Virus record (IMG/VR): IMGVR_UViG_3300042306_001130
Span: 1 to 48,908 of that record
Length of the DNA: 48,908 nucleotides
Source: a virus
Reading direction: 5' to 3' (one strand)
Each line of letters starts with the position of its first letter. Positions within the stretch are counted from its first letter, which is position 1. The notes below the pieces were generated by a model. That model worked only from the letters and a program-made list of their open reading frames with translations, ran no database searches and was not told the DNA's origin. This document shows, in pieces, positions 36,983-42,470 of the stretch. The translations under genes were made by a program, and so were the position numbers.

Positions 36983-38455
36983 ATGGATTACAGAGTAGCA
37001 AGCAACATTAGAAGTAAATCTCTTTCATCTATGATGACTGATAATATAACATCAGGTAAAGGCATTGGCTCCTCACTCTCTGGTGCAATATCATCAAAGT
37101 TCAAGGCAAGCGCAACTGGTATCAAAGAGAAATTTGATCCAATGAATATTGCAAAGTTTATGACAGGTGGTAGTAGACTTGCACCTGCAATTCTCGGTAG
37201 ACTTACAGGACGTAAACAGTCTGATATTAATTACTTTGCTGGTGATAAGAACAAGAGGTCTGGTTATACACAAATGCCATCATCAATGTCCACACCGGGT
37301 GGAGGGCTAGGCGGTTCTGCTGTTGAAGTATTGAACAGAATGTTAGCCTTTATGCAGAGTTCCCGTGAAGATGATATGAAAAGAAAAGATACCGCCAAAC
37401 AATTTACCGAAGAACAAAAAGTTGAAGAACAACGCAGACACAATGAGTTCTTAAAAGTATTAAAAGAATATACTTCTTTGGGTAGTACAACAACATTGGT
37501 TAGCAAAAAAGAAGAAGAAGATGGTGGAGGTTTATTTGATTTATTTAAAAATTCAAAAAAACTATTATCTCTTGCGAAACTTTTAGTGCCGTTTTTAATT
37601 AATCCACTTACTCTTACTATAGGTGCAGTTTTAGCCGCAGCATACGGATTACAAAAAATAGCTGATTTTATGCCAAATACTAAGGTACTTACACCAGAAA
37701 GGGCTCAGGCAGCATTGATGGGTTCCGAGTATGACATTAAAGGTATGGGTGGATATGATTTTCTCGCTAAAAGAATAACAGAAGGTCCAGACGAGGCACA
37801 AAAAGCATTAGATGATTTTGCAGAAGGTAAAATCTCATTCAAAGAATTACAAAATCTTGGCGGAGAAACTACACTTAAAGAAATTGCCTCACAAAAAGGT
37901 CTTAAAGTTCCACTACGAACAGAAACACAGTTACCTTCTGTTCCACCTAGACCCGACACAACAGGAGGAAAAAATCAAGACAGAGCTAGAAATTGGGATA
38001 GAGAGTTCGGTAAAACTCATAATCCAGATGGTACACCAAAAGTCACAACAACGGCTAAGCCTTTACTCTCTGGTGTAGAAGAATCTACCGCCGAAGCCGG
38101 CCGGGGCACTGCTGCTTTAGATGATTACAGAGCAAGGCAATTAGAACAGGAAACTGGAGGCAAAGCGGCTTTTGGTGTGAAACCTATGGGTATAAAGAGT
38201 ATACCAATACCTGAAACTGTAACACCGGTTCCAGCAGCACCTGTTTCAAATAGAATGAATGAAGCGGTAGATGAAAATCAAAATTTGAATTTGCAAAGTT
38301 ACGATTCTGGTTCATCTGGCTCTGCTGCACCTGTTATTTCATCATCATCGAGTTCAGTTGATTTACCTGACAGGCCTATTCCTGCTACCGCAACAGTGAG
38401 AGATACGACACCGATACTTGCACATGTGATGCAGGGTTATATGTCGCCAGTATAA
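36983..38455 (+). CDS. Second tape-measure/hub-like protein, paralogue with membrane-like segment
   Basis: A 490-residue protein. The N-terminal ~110 residues (MMTDNITSGKGIGSSLSGAI.., KEKFDPMNIAKFMTGGSRLAPAILGRLTGR) are clearly homologous to the previous protein, indicating tandem duplication. Residues ~110-160 are a charged coiled coil. Residues ~190-230 (LLSLAKLLVPFLINPLTLTIGAVLAAAYGL) are a hydrophobic helix pair as in tape-measure proteins, which can insert in the host membrane. The C-terminal half is Pro/Thr/Ser-rich and probably disordered, ending in APVISSSSSSVDLPDRPIP. No enzymatic domain is seen. It is the last gene before a strong terminator pair. T4 gp29 (590 residues) is the likely functional equivalent of one or both proteins. 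Confidence 0.75.
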   Translation: MDYRVASNIRSKSLSSMMTDNITSGKGIGSSLSGAISSKFKASATGIKEKFDPMNIAKFMTGGSRLAPAILGRLTGRKQSDINYFAGDKNKRSGYTQMPSSMSTPGGGLGGSAVEVLNRMLAFMQSSREDDMKRKDTAKQFTEEQKVEEQRRHNEFLKVLKEYTSLGSTTTLVSKKEEEDGGGLFDLFKNSKKLLSLAKLLVPFLINPLTLTIGAVLAAAYGLQKIADFMPNTKVLTPERAQAALMGSEYDIKGMGGYDFLAKRITEGPDEAQKALDDFAEGKISFKELQNLGGETTLKEIASQKGLKVPLRTETQLPSVPPRPDTTGGKNQDRARNWDREFGKTHNPDGTPKVTTTAKPLLSGVEESTAEAGRGTAALDDYRARQLEQETGGKAAFGVKPMGIKSIPIPETVTPVPAAPVSNRMNEAVDENQNLNLQSYDSGSSGSAAPVISSSSSSVDLPDRPIPATATVRDTTPILAHVMQGYMSPV

Positions 38456-38479
38456 AAAAAGCCCGCACACGGCGGGCTT
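38454..38479 (-). terminator. Intrinsic terminator for minus-strand transcripts
   Basis: GC-rich stem GCCCGC/GCGGGC (38461-38466 with 38472-38477), ACACG loop, extended by AA/TT pairs. On the minus strand it is followed by a run of seven U (38454-38460). It ends the gp32-side operon. Confidence 0.85.
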
Positions 38480-38480
38480 C

Positions 38481-38508
38481 AAACCTATCGAATTCGATAG
38501 GTTTATTC
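38481..38508 (+). terminator. Perfect 24-bp palindrome, probable plus-strand terminator
   Basis: 38481-38504 is a perfect inverted repeat (AAACCTATCG, AATT centre, CGATAGGTTT) followed by TTTATT on the plus strand. It overlaps the gp32 stop codon. With the adjacent GC hairpin it separates convergent operons. Confidence 0.7.
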
Positions 38509-39378
38509 TTCGGCTAGCTTAGAGAAATAAGCCAAATCATCATCATCTTCGGCAATACCGGCATCCGCCATCACTGGCTTACGTGGCATTGCTTTAGCTT
38601 GTTCAACTGTAGTCTTAGCAACTACTGGTGAACCATCAAGGCCGAGAACCTTGTCTAGGCGAGCCTTCAACTCATCATAAGACTTAAAGTTTTCTGGCAA
38701 CAGAAACTCTTTGAGTGAGTATTCTTTCTTCCAGATAGCTTCTAGCTTTGCATCGTCATTCAACAATGCAGATGGTGACTCAAATTCAGACTTATCATAG
38801 TTCTGATAACCCTCAACTTTACGAATCTTGAGTTTGAAGTTTGCACCTTCCCACATATCAAATGGGTTGAGTGGCTTTTCATCTTCGAAAGCAGGATTCA
38901 TCGCTTCGTTAATCTTATCAAAGATTTTCTTACCAAACTTGTACAGAAACACTTTACCTTGATTCTGAGGATTCTTAGAATCTTCAACAACGTAGATATT
39001 TGCAATGTAAGACAGACGGCGCTTTTGTTTACGTGCAACTTCCTTGTTTGCTTCGATGCCAGAGTTCCACAACTGAGAGTTGTATTCAGAAACTGGATCT
39101 TTTTGATTCAAGGTTGTAAGAGAGTTTTCAATGTACCAGCCACCAGGACCCTGGAAACCGTGATTGAATACTTTTACCCACGGGAGTGCATCATCACCAT
39201 CAACCGATGGCTGAGGCAAGAAACGAATAACTGCATAACCATTGCCGACTTTATCGACTTCTGGTTTCCAGAAATTGTCATCTTTGGTGGGAGTTTCGGC
39301 TGAATTGAGTTTTTCAATAGCCTTGGCGAGTTTGTCTAGGTTACTAGAACTGCTCTTGAGATTTGCGAATGAAGACAT
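38503..39378 (-). CDS. gp32: Single-stranded DNA-binding protein gp32
   Basis: A 291-residue protein (T4 gp32: 301). The start is set at ATG 39378 (SSFANLKSSSSNLDKLAKAI) with SD AAGGAAAATACTATG, not at the upstream in-frame ATG. The OB-fold core is clear: NFWKPEVDKVGNGYAVIRFLP, FNHGFQGPGGWYIENSLTT, KRRLSYIANIYVVEDSKNPQNQGKVFLYKFGKKIFDKI, WEGANFKLKIRKVEGYQNYDKSEFESPSAL. The C-terminus is acidic (IAEDDDDLAYFSKLAEE), the usual partner-docking tail. The three zinc-binding Cys residues of T4 gp32 are absent. It organises ssDNA for replication, recombination and repair; the gp59 partner is encoded nearby. Confidence 0.96.
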   Translation of the reverse strand: MSSFANLKSSSSNLDKLAKAIEKLNSAETPTKDDNFWKPEVDKVGNGYAVIRFLPQPSVDGDDALPWVKVFNHGFQGPGGWYIENSLTTLNQKDPVSEYNSQLWNSGIEANKEVARKQKRRLSYIANIYVVEDSKNPQNQGKVFLYKFGKKIFDKINEAMNPAFEDEKPLNPFDMWEGANFKLKIRKVEGYQNYDKSEFESPSALLNDDAKLEAIWKKEYSLKEFLLPENFKSYDELKARLDKVLGLDGSPVVAKTTVEQAKAMPRKPVMADAGIAEDDDDLAYFSKLAEE

Positions 39379-39436
39379 AGTATTTTCCTTGTATGACGTT
39401 GTATTAAATGTATTTCGAATTATCCACATATTTCAT

Positions 39437-39464
39437 AATGTATGAATTATATAGGCACACTCAA
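39437..39464 (-). promoter_or_regulatory. Possible promoter ahead of gp32
   Basis: TTGAGT (39464-39459), a 16-base spacer and TACATT (39442-39437) lie in the 82-base gap before gp32; TATAAT is also present at 39451-39446 without a good -35. gp32 is normally strongly expressed, so a promoter here is expected, but the match is moderate. Confidence 0.35.
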
Positions 39465-39940
39465 AGATACATCTTGAGGATTGCGATGGTAGATTTGGCA
39501 TCTGTGTGAAGAATACCAATACCGCCGGCTTTGTTCCAATCATCAATAACAGATTGAGTGTCATCGATGATTATGGAATTGGGTGTGGCGTACTTGTATT
39601 TCAGTGATTTACCTGGAACAAGGTTTGCCTTATAGTGAATGTTGTGCTTGAGCAACCACATTTGTTTTTGTGGTGCAATCATTCCGTGATTTTCAGGTCG
39701 TGCAGTTGACGAAAGAATTTCTTTGTGTACATCCAACTCATGCAAAAACTGCAACAGTTCTTCCGCATCTGACATCAAATCAAGTGTGCTGAATTCTGCA
39801 TCATCAATGAACTTTTTAAAGTAACCATTGAATTCTTTATTGCTCCGTGTTTCCTCTGGTGTTACACGGAACTTTTCCTTGTAACGTTTCGAGAAATCGG
39901 CAATGACGCCATCCATATCAATGTATATTGTATCAATCAT
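39461..39940 (-). CDS. HAD-family 5'(3')-deoxyribonucleotidase-like phosphatase
   Basis: A 159-residue protein. IYIDMDGVIADF (Asp8 and Asp10) is HAD motif I, ILSSTARP is motif II, and PNSIIIDDTQSVIDDW with the acidic pair is motif IV; a Lys in LVPGKSLKY can be motif III. The small size and cap pattern fit the NT5C deoxyribonucleotidases common in T4-like phages, which adjust nucleotide pools. It overlaps the gp59 gene by ATGA and precedes gp32 in the same operon. Confidence 0.88.
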   Translation of the reverse strand: MIDTIYIDMDGVIADFSKRYKEKFRVTPEETRSNKEFNGYFKKFIDDAEFSTLDLMSDAEELLQFLHELDVHKEILSSTARPENHGMIAPQKQMWLLKHNIHYKANLVPGKSLKYKYATPNSIIIDDTQSVIDDWNKAGGIGILHTDAKSTIAILKMYL

Positions 39941-40545
39941 GTTGTGATCAGATTTAAGTTTTTCTTGAGTGTATCAAGCATTTTAGGCTTATCAAAATTT
40001 AGAAATGGTTTATACTTCTCACAACTCTTTACGAATTCTGGAAAGATAATGTCATCTTCAATTTTTTTCACCCACATCGGCAAAAAGTTTAACAACTCAT
40101 TTAAGATAATTAAAGTCTCTTTAGTGGTGTTTCCTTGCATATAAAGATTATACAACAAGGGGTACTGCCCGTCAACCACTTTCAGTAATTCTTCCGGATT
40201 ATTTACCGAATCAAACAGCCTGTGGAGGTCCTGTTCGAACACATAGGAAAGAGATTGTTGAGTTTTTTGCCACACCTTGTACTCAGATTCGGCATCCTCG
40301 GACAGGAGGTCACCCACCCATATCTTCGGATTCACTAGCATATTGGAGACAAAGAAACCAAAGAGTTCATCACGCTTGTATTTTCGGGATAGTTTATAGA
40401 ATTGAAACTTATCCTTACGGAGCATGAATTGTTCTTTGGTTACATTTGTCTTACCAGAATACTTCACATAATCATATTTTGAAGTGAAATGTAGTTTCAA
40501 TGCATGAAACAACGCATATGCTTCAAACCCACCGGCTTCATTCAT
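39937..40545 (-). CDS. gp59: Replicative helicase loader gp59
   Basis: A 202-residue protein (T4 gp59: 217). GGFEAYALFHALKLHFTSKYDYVKYSGKTNVT at the N-terminus and KYKRDELFGFFVSNMLVNPKIWVGDLLS are diagnostic. The C-terminal half is helical and basic (FVKSCEKYKPFLNFDKPKMLDTLKKNLNL). gp59 loads the gp41 helicase on gp32-coated forks; the gp32 gene is two genes downstream. ATGA overlaps on both sides show tight coupling with gp33 and the HAD phosphatase. Confidence 0.95.
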   Translation of the reverse strand: MNEAGGFEAYALFHALKLHFTSKYDYVKYSGKTNVTKEQFMLRKDKFQFYKLSRKYKRDELFGFFVSNMLVNPKIWVGDLLSEDAESEYKVWQKTQQSLSYVFEQDLHRLFDSVNNPEELLKVVDGQYPLLYNLYMQGNTTKETLIILNELLNFLPMWVKKIEDDIIFPEFVKSCEKYKPFLNFDKPKMLDTLKKNLNLITT

Positions 40546-40763
40546 ATGAACAACTTATTCACTTTCTTAATCATATTTGCGGCTTGTGCTTCATCAGAAA
40601 TTTTAGATTTCAGCGGTGTAGTAAGGAGTGTTGCCGCAATCTCCACTTCAAATCCGGTCTCCTGACAATGAAGTAGTACCGCATCCATATAGCCAATTCT
40701 CTTAATCTTTACGATTTCTTCGATGATGGCCGAGAAATTCCGTTGCTCCTCTTTCGTAGCCAT
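40542..40763 (-). CDS. gp33: Late-transcription coactivator gp33
   Basis: A 73-residue protein (T4 gp33: 112). Start at ATG 40763, overlapping the upstream stop (TAATG). The sequence NFSAIIEEIVKIKRIGYMDAVLLHCQETGFEVEIAATLLTTPLKSKISDEAQAANMI follows the gp33 pattern (Y-x-D-A-x-x-x-x-C-x-x-x-x-x-E-x-E ... LK-x-K-I). gp33 bridges the sliding clamp and RNA polymerase at late promoters. The gp33-gp59-gp32 neighbourhood is conserved among T4-like phages. Confidence 0.88.
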   Translation of the reverse strand: MATKEEQRNFSAIIEEIVKIKRIGYMDAVLLHCQETGFEVEIAATLLTTPLKSKISDEAQAANMIKKVNKLFI

Positions 40764-40978
40764 TATTTTTTGCCCATTGAATACGCAATACAAACTGCAT
40801 TTGTATTTGTTTCATATGCACATTTCACTGAAATCGGATCAATTCCTTTTTGAATAGCCGATTCAATGTTCTTTGCCATGTTGTTTCGATCATTGATATT
40901 GTAAATTGTAAAAGCGGCAATAGAAGAACATATCGCTACTGTGATACAAATGATTACTGTGATAACTTCTTTATTCAT
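40763..40978 (-). CDS. Small single-span membrane protein
   Basis: A 71-residue protein from ATG 40978 (NKEVITVIICITVAICSSIAAFTIYN is one transmembrane helix, residues ~5-27). It is followed by a soluble tail with the pattern NIESAIQKGIDPISVKCAYETNTNAVCIAY, which recurs in small phage membrane proteins (recollection). It starts one base after the stop of the SleB-type hydrolase gene, so it could be a holin- or spanin-like partner, but this is only context. A longer start at 41044 would overlap the hydrolase and lacks support. Confidence 0.75.
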   Translation of the reverse strand: MNKEVITVIICITVAICSSIAAFTIYNINDRNNMAKNIESAIQKGIDPISVKCAYETNTNAVCIAYSMGKK

Positions 40979-40979
40979 C

Positions 40980-41534
40980 TTAGATGATTCCTTTGTTTCT
41001 GTCAATTTTGTCTTTGTTGCTTCTGTAAAAGATGTGTCTTCCAATTTGCTCTATCCTTTTTAAATTCCATTGAGGATTCACGTAGTCTGCATGGTAATAT
41101 GTTGCACCATTTGTAACGTCTTCATAACGTTCAAAATTGACAACCATATTGACAGCTAACTGTTGAATCTCATTATACAATGAAGTGCTTCTAATTGTCA
41201 AGCGATTATTGGTATGTTTGCTTTCACAATACCAAGAGAACTGACAAACACTACCGGTTTTTTGATAAACTACTCCGCAAATATCATCAGCATAGTTGCC
41301 AGACATGACTCTATTGAAGGTGACAAAAGCAACAGCTTTCTTACCTTTGAGAGGTTCATGTGCGGCTTCGAAATAAATATTGTCGGCAAGGCATGTTATT
41401 TGTTTTTGTGTTTCTCTGTCTAGAGAACTAAAACTGGCCTTGAATGGTAAATTGTATAAGTTTATATTTACCATTGACAACGTTATAATGACTGCGGAAA
41501 ATAGTATGCTTAAAAGTATTGGTTTACTTTGCAT
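40980..41534 (-). CDS. SleB-type cell-wall hydrolase with signal anchor (probable endolysin)
   Basis: A 184-residue protein. An N-terminal hydrophobic helix (residues ~6-27) precedes the Hydrolase_2/SleB domain: CLADNIYFEAAHEPLKGKKAVAFVTFNRV (Glu56 is the expected catalytic acid), DDICGVVYQKTGSVCQFSWYCE, and NGATYYHADYVNPQW near the C-terminus. SleB-type enzymes cleave the glycan strand of peptidoglycan. The uncleaved-looking N-terminal anchor suggests a SAR-type endolysin exported by the host Sec system. It lies upstream of gp33-gp59 on the same strand, an odd place for lysis. SD AAAGGAAATA is good. The 5' region carries a pseudoknot module (41554-41622). Confidence 0.85.
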   Translation of the reverse strand: MQSKPILLSILFSAVIITLSMVNINLYNLPFKASFSSLDRETQKQITCLADNIYFEAAHEPLKGKKAVAFVTFNRVMSGNYADDICGVVYQKTGSVCQFSWYCESKHTNNRLTIRSTSLYNEIQQLAVNMVVNFERYEDVTNGATYYHADYVNPQWNLKRIEQIGRHIFYRSNKDKIDRNKGII

Positions 41535-41553
41535 TATTTCCTTTCGTTGTGGT

Positions 41554-41622
41554 GGTTGGTTATTCTGTTACGAGGAAACCAACCGAAACCCTGCAAATGC
41601 GTTCTTGAAAGTTCGCATTTGC
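41554..41622 (-). ncRNA. Stand-alone copy of the tmRNA PK2 module in the 5' region of the lysin gene
   Basis: Minus strand, in order: hairpin GCAAATGCG/CGCATTTGC (41622-41614 with 41601-41593); AGGG (41592-41589); stem strand GGTTGGTT (41584-41577); TCCT in a 15-base loop (41576-41562); stem strand AACCAACC (41561-41554). AGGG pairs with TCCT to form an H-type pseudoknot. The loop ATTCTGTTACGAGGA (plus-strand sense) is identical to the loop in the tmRNA PK2 at 42040-42054, while the stem sequence is completely different but fully paired. That is covariation, so an RNA structure is under selection. The function outside tmRNA is unknown. Confidence 0.75.
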
Positions 41623-41650
41623 TAAATACATTATATCTTGGAGGATTATA

Positions 41651-42040
41651 ATGCAATACTTTTTATACGTCTGGTTCGACAAAAGCCGAAAAATGTTCTA
41701 TGTTGGTGTGCATGAGGGTGACATAGCAGATAGTTATGTGTCTTCATCACGCTGGTTTAACGGAGAACATCAATATAGACCCAACGACTTCAAACGTAAA
41801 ATAATCAAAACCTTTAATGATAGGAAGTCTGCTATAAAAGAGGAAGCTAGATTTCTTCGCATGATTAAAGAATCTGAATTCGGTAAAAAATACTACAATC
41901 TAAAAAATGGTCGTCCTTCCGGTTCATCACCTTGGAATAAGGGCAAAAAGAACATTTACTCAAAAGAAACTTTGCAGAAAATGTCCAAGGCCAAAGTGGG
42001 TAAATCATCAAACAATCAATATACCAAAAAGACAGTTTAA
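41651..42040 (+). CDS. GIY-YIG homing endonuclease with NUMOD3 motif
   Basis: A 129-residue protein. QYFLYVWFDKSRKMFYVGVHEG..SYVSSSRWF fits a GIY-YIG core (YVW/YVG replacing GIY/YIG; Arg34 as catalytic candidate, acidic residue in KEEARFLRMI). SPWNKGKKNIYSKETLQKMSKAKVGKS at ~93-119 is a NUMOD3 DNA-binding motif. Strong SD GGAGG at 41640-41644. It is the only plus-strand gene in this minus-strand region, as expected for a free-standing homing gene. Its last codons overlap the terminator and PK2 of the tmRNA, and a PK2-like module flanks its 5' side. Likely a selfish element targeting the tmRNA locus (inference). Confidence 0.85.
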   Translation: MQYFLYVWFDKSRKMFYVGVHEGDIADSYVSSSRWFNGEHQYRPNDFKRKIIKTFNDRKSAIKEEARFLRMIKESEFGKKYYNLKNGRPSGSSPWNKGKKNIYSKETLQKMSKAKVGKSSNNQYTKKTV

Positions 42041-42063
42041 TTCTGTTACGAGGATAAACTGTC
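42026..42063 (-). terminator. PK2 stem doubling as intrinsic terminator of tmRNA
   Basis: The 9-bp stem GACAGTTTA/TAAACTGTC (42063-42055 with 42039-42031) is followed directly by TTTTT (42030-42026) on the minus strand. The stem is AU-rich, so termination efficiency may be modest. It overlaps the 3' end of the convergent homing endonuclease gene. Confidence 0.6.
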
Positions 42064-42078
42064 AAAAACCCTAGATGG

Positions 42079-42114
42079 CTATCAAGCAGCCATCAAAAAG
42101 CGACTTTCGTTTGC
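42079..42114 (-). other. tmRNA proteolysis-tag frame ANESRFLMAA
   Basis: Resume codon GCA at 42114-42112, then AAC GAA AGT CGC TTT TTG ATG GCT GCT, followed by two stops TGA TAG. With the tRNA-borne alanine the tag is A-ANESRFLMAA. It starts AN(D/E) and ends AA as most tmRNA tags do. The stops lie in the P5 hairpin, the usual arrangement. Confidence 0.88.
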
Positions 42115-42199
42115 TTTTACTTTGATTTAGTTTTTACACCTACTCTGGTGAGTTGTCCACTTCTGTACTCTTGACCCAATCGATCCTGTGTCAGGCCCA

Positions 42200-42358
42200 T
42201 CATAAAGATTTTATTTTGGAAACGATATCATAAACTTTAGAGTATATTTCGGTTATATCATCTAACTGATTTTCAGTTACTGATTTATTCTGTTCTAGTT
42301 GAACTAGATCCTTGGCCAAGTTTTCTTGTAACTCTTTTAGTTTATCTGTATCATCCAC
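42200..42358 (-). CDS. Possible 52-residue coiled-coil protein inside the tmRNA intervening segment
   Basis: The frame begins with GTG at 42358 preceded by SD AAGGA at 42369-42365 (6-base spacing), which starts one base after the encoded CCA. It ends with TGA at 42202-42200, one base before G1 of the coding piece. The product is acidic and helical (DDTDKLKELQENLAKDLVQL, then EQNKSVTENQLDDI and YSKVYDIVSKIKSL), consistent with a short coiled coil. It fills the segment excised during tmRNA maturation almost exactly. The frame also runs open upstream through the acceptor piece, but that part encodes RNA structure. Whether it is translated is unknown. Confidence 0.5.
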   Translation of the reverse strand: MDDTDKLKELQENLAKDLVQLEQNKSVTENQLDDITEIYSKVYDIVSKIKSL

Positions 42359-42370
42359 ATAAAATCCTTG

Positions 42371-42435
42371 TGGTGGACCTGGCGGGCACTGCCCCCGCGT
42401 CTTGAATCCGTTTCTAGTTGCTTCATACAACCATA
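42371..42435 (-). other. tmRNA acceptor piece
   Basis: This holds the 3' half of the tRNA-like domain and ends in encoded CCA. The T-loop GGCAGTG is not the standard TTCRANY. From memory such GGCAGUN loops occur in alphaproteobacterial permuted tmRNAs. The mature 5' end is not defined by sequence; 42435 is the expected transcription start. Confidence 0.88.
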
Positions 42436-42441
42436 ACCTTT

Positions 42442-42470
42442 ATTATAAAGGTTCTTTATTTAGTTGTCAA
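42442..42470 (-). promoter_or_regulatory. Perfect consensus sigma70 promoter for tmRNA
   Basis: TTGACA at 42470-42465, a 17-base spacer and TATAAT at 42447-42442; start expected near 42435. All twelve consensus bases match. The -35 overlaps the stop region of the upstream exonuclease gene. Host RNA polymerase could use it without phage factors, and strong early expression is expected. Confidence 0.9.

Larger units (their letters stand above)
42026..42198 (-). other. tmRNA coding piece
   Basis: Starts at G1 (42198) with the 5' acceptor strand and a D-loop-like GGATCGA (compare GGATTCGA of standard tmRNAs). It contains PK1 (ACTC/GAGT and ACC/GGT interleaved, 42153-42136), the tag frame, P5, PK2 (AGGG/TCCT; 9-bp stem GACAGTTTA/TAAACTGTC) and a U5 terminator tail. 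Confidence 0.88.
42026..42435 (-). ncRNA. ssrA: Circularly permuted tmRNA precursor (ssrA)
   Basis: On the minus strand the acceptor piece comes first and the coding piece second, as in two-piece tmRNAs. The acceptor stem is complete: GGGCCTG (42198-42192) pairs with CAGGTCC (42381-42375) over 7 bp including a G3-U70 wobble, the alanine identity element. It is followed by discriminator A and encoded CCA (42373-42371). The T-stem is GCGGG/CCCGC (42398-42394, 42386-42382) with T-loop GGCAGTG. Helix P2 is TTGGGTC (42179-42173) with GATTCAA (42408-42402). PK1 is at 42153-42136, the tag at 42114-42085, P5 hairpin at 42094-42074, PK2 at 42072-42031 and a U-run at 42030-42026. tmRNA with SmpB rescues stalled ribosomes and tags the products for proteolysis. 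No SmpB gene is seen here. Confidence 0.92.

Noticed and set aside
38503-39429. Longer gp32 start at 39429
   Set aside because: The upstream ATG has no SD and adds residues not seen in gp32 proteins. ATG 39378 has AAGGAAAATACT before it.
40763-41044. Longer start for the small membrane protein
   Set aside because: It overlaps the lysin gene by 65 bases. ATG 40978 follows the stop by one base and starts directly before the membrane helix.
41554-41622. Interpretation as a metabolite riboswitch or ribozyme (preQ1, glutamine, hammerhead types considered)
   Set aside because: Conserved bases do not match those classes. The second copy is part of a tmRNA, so the PK2 explanation fits better.
41562-42054. 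Flanking 15-bp direct repeats as target-site duplication of a transposon
   Set aside because: Each copy sits inside its own fully paired stem and pseudoknot, and no transposase is present. The repeats reflect RNA structure.
42200-42430. A 76-residue protein starting with TTG across the acceptor piece
   Set aside because: The N-terminal part coincides with T-arm, acceptor strand and CCA of the tmRNA and has no SD. Only the downstream GTG frame is kept, as a possible gene.
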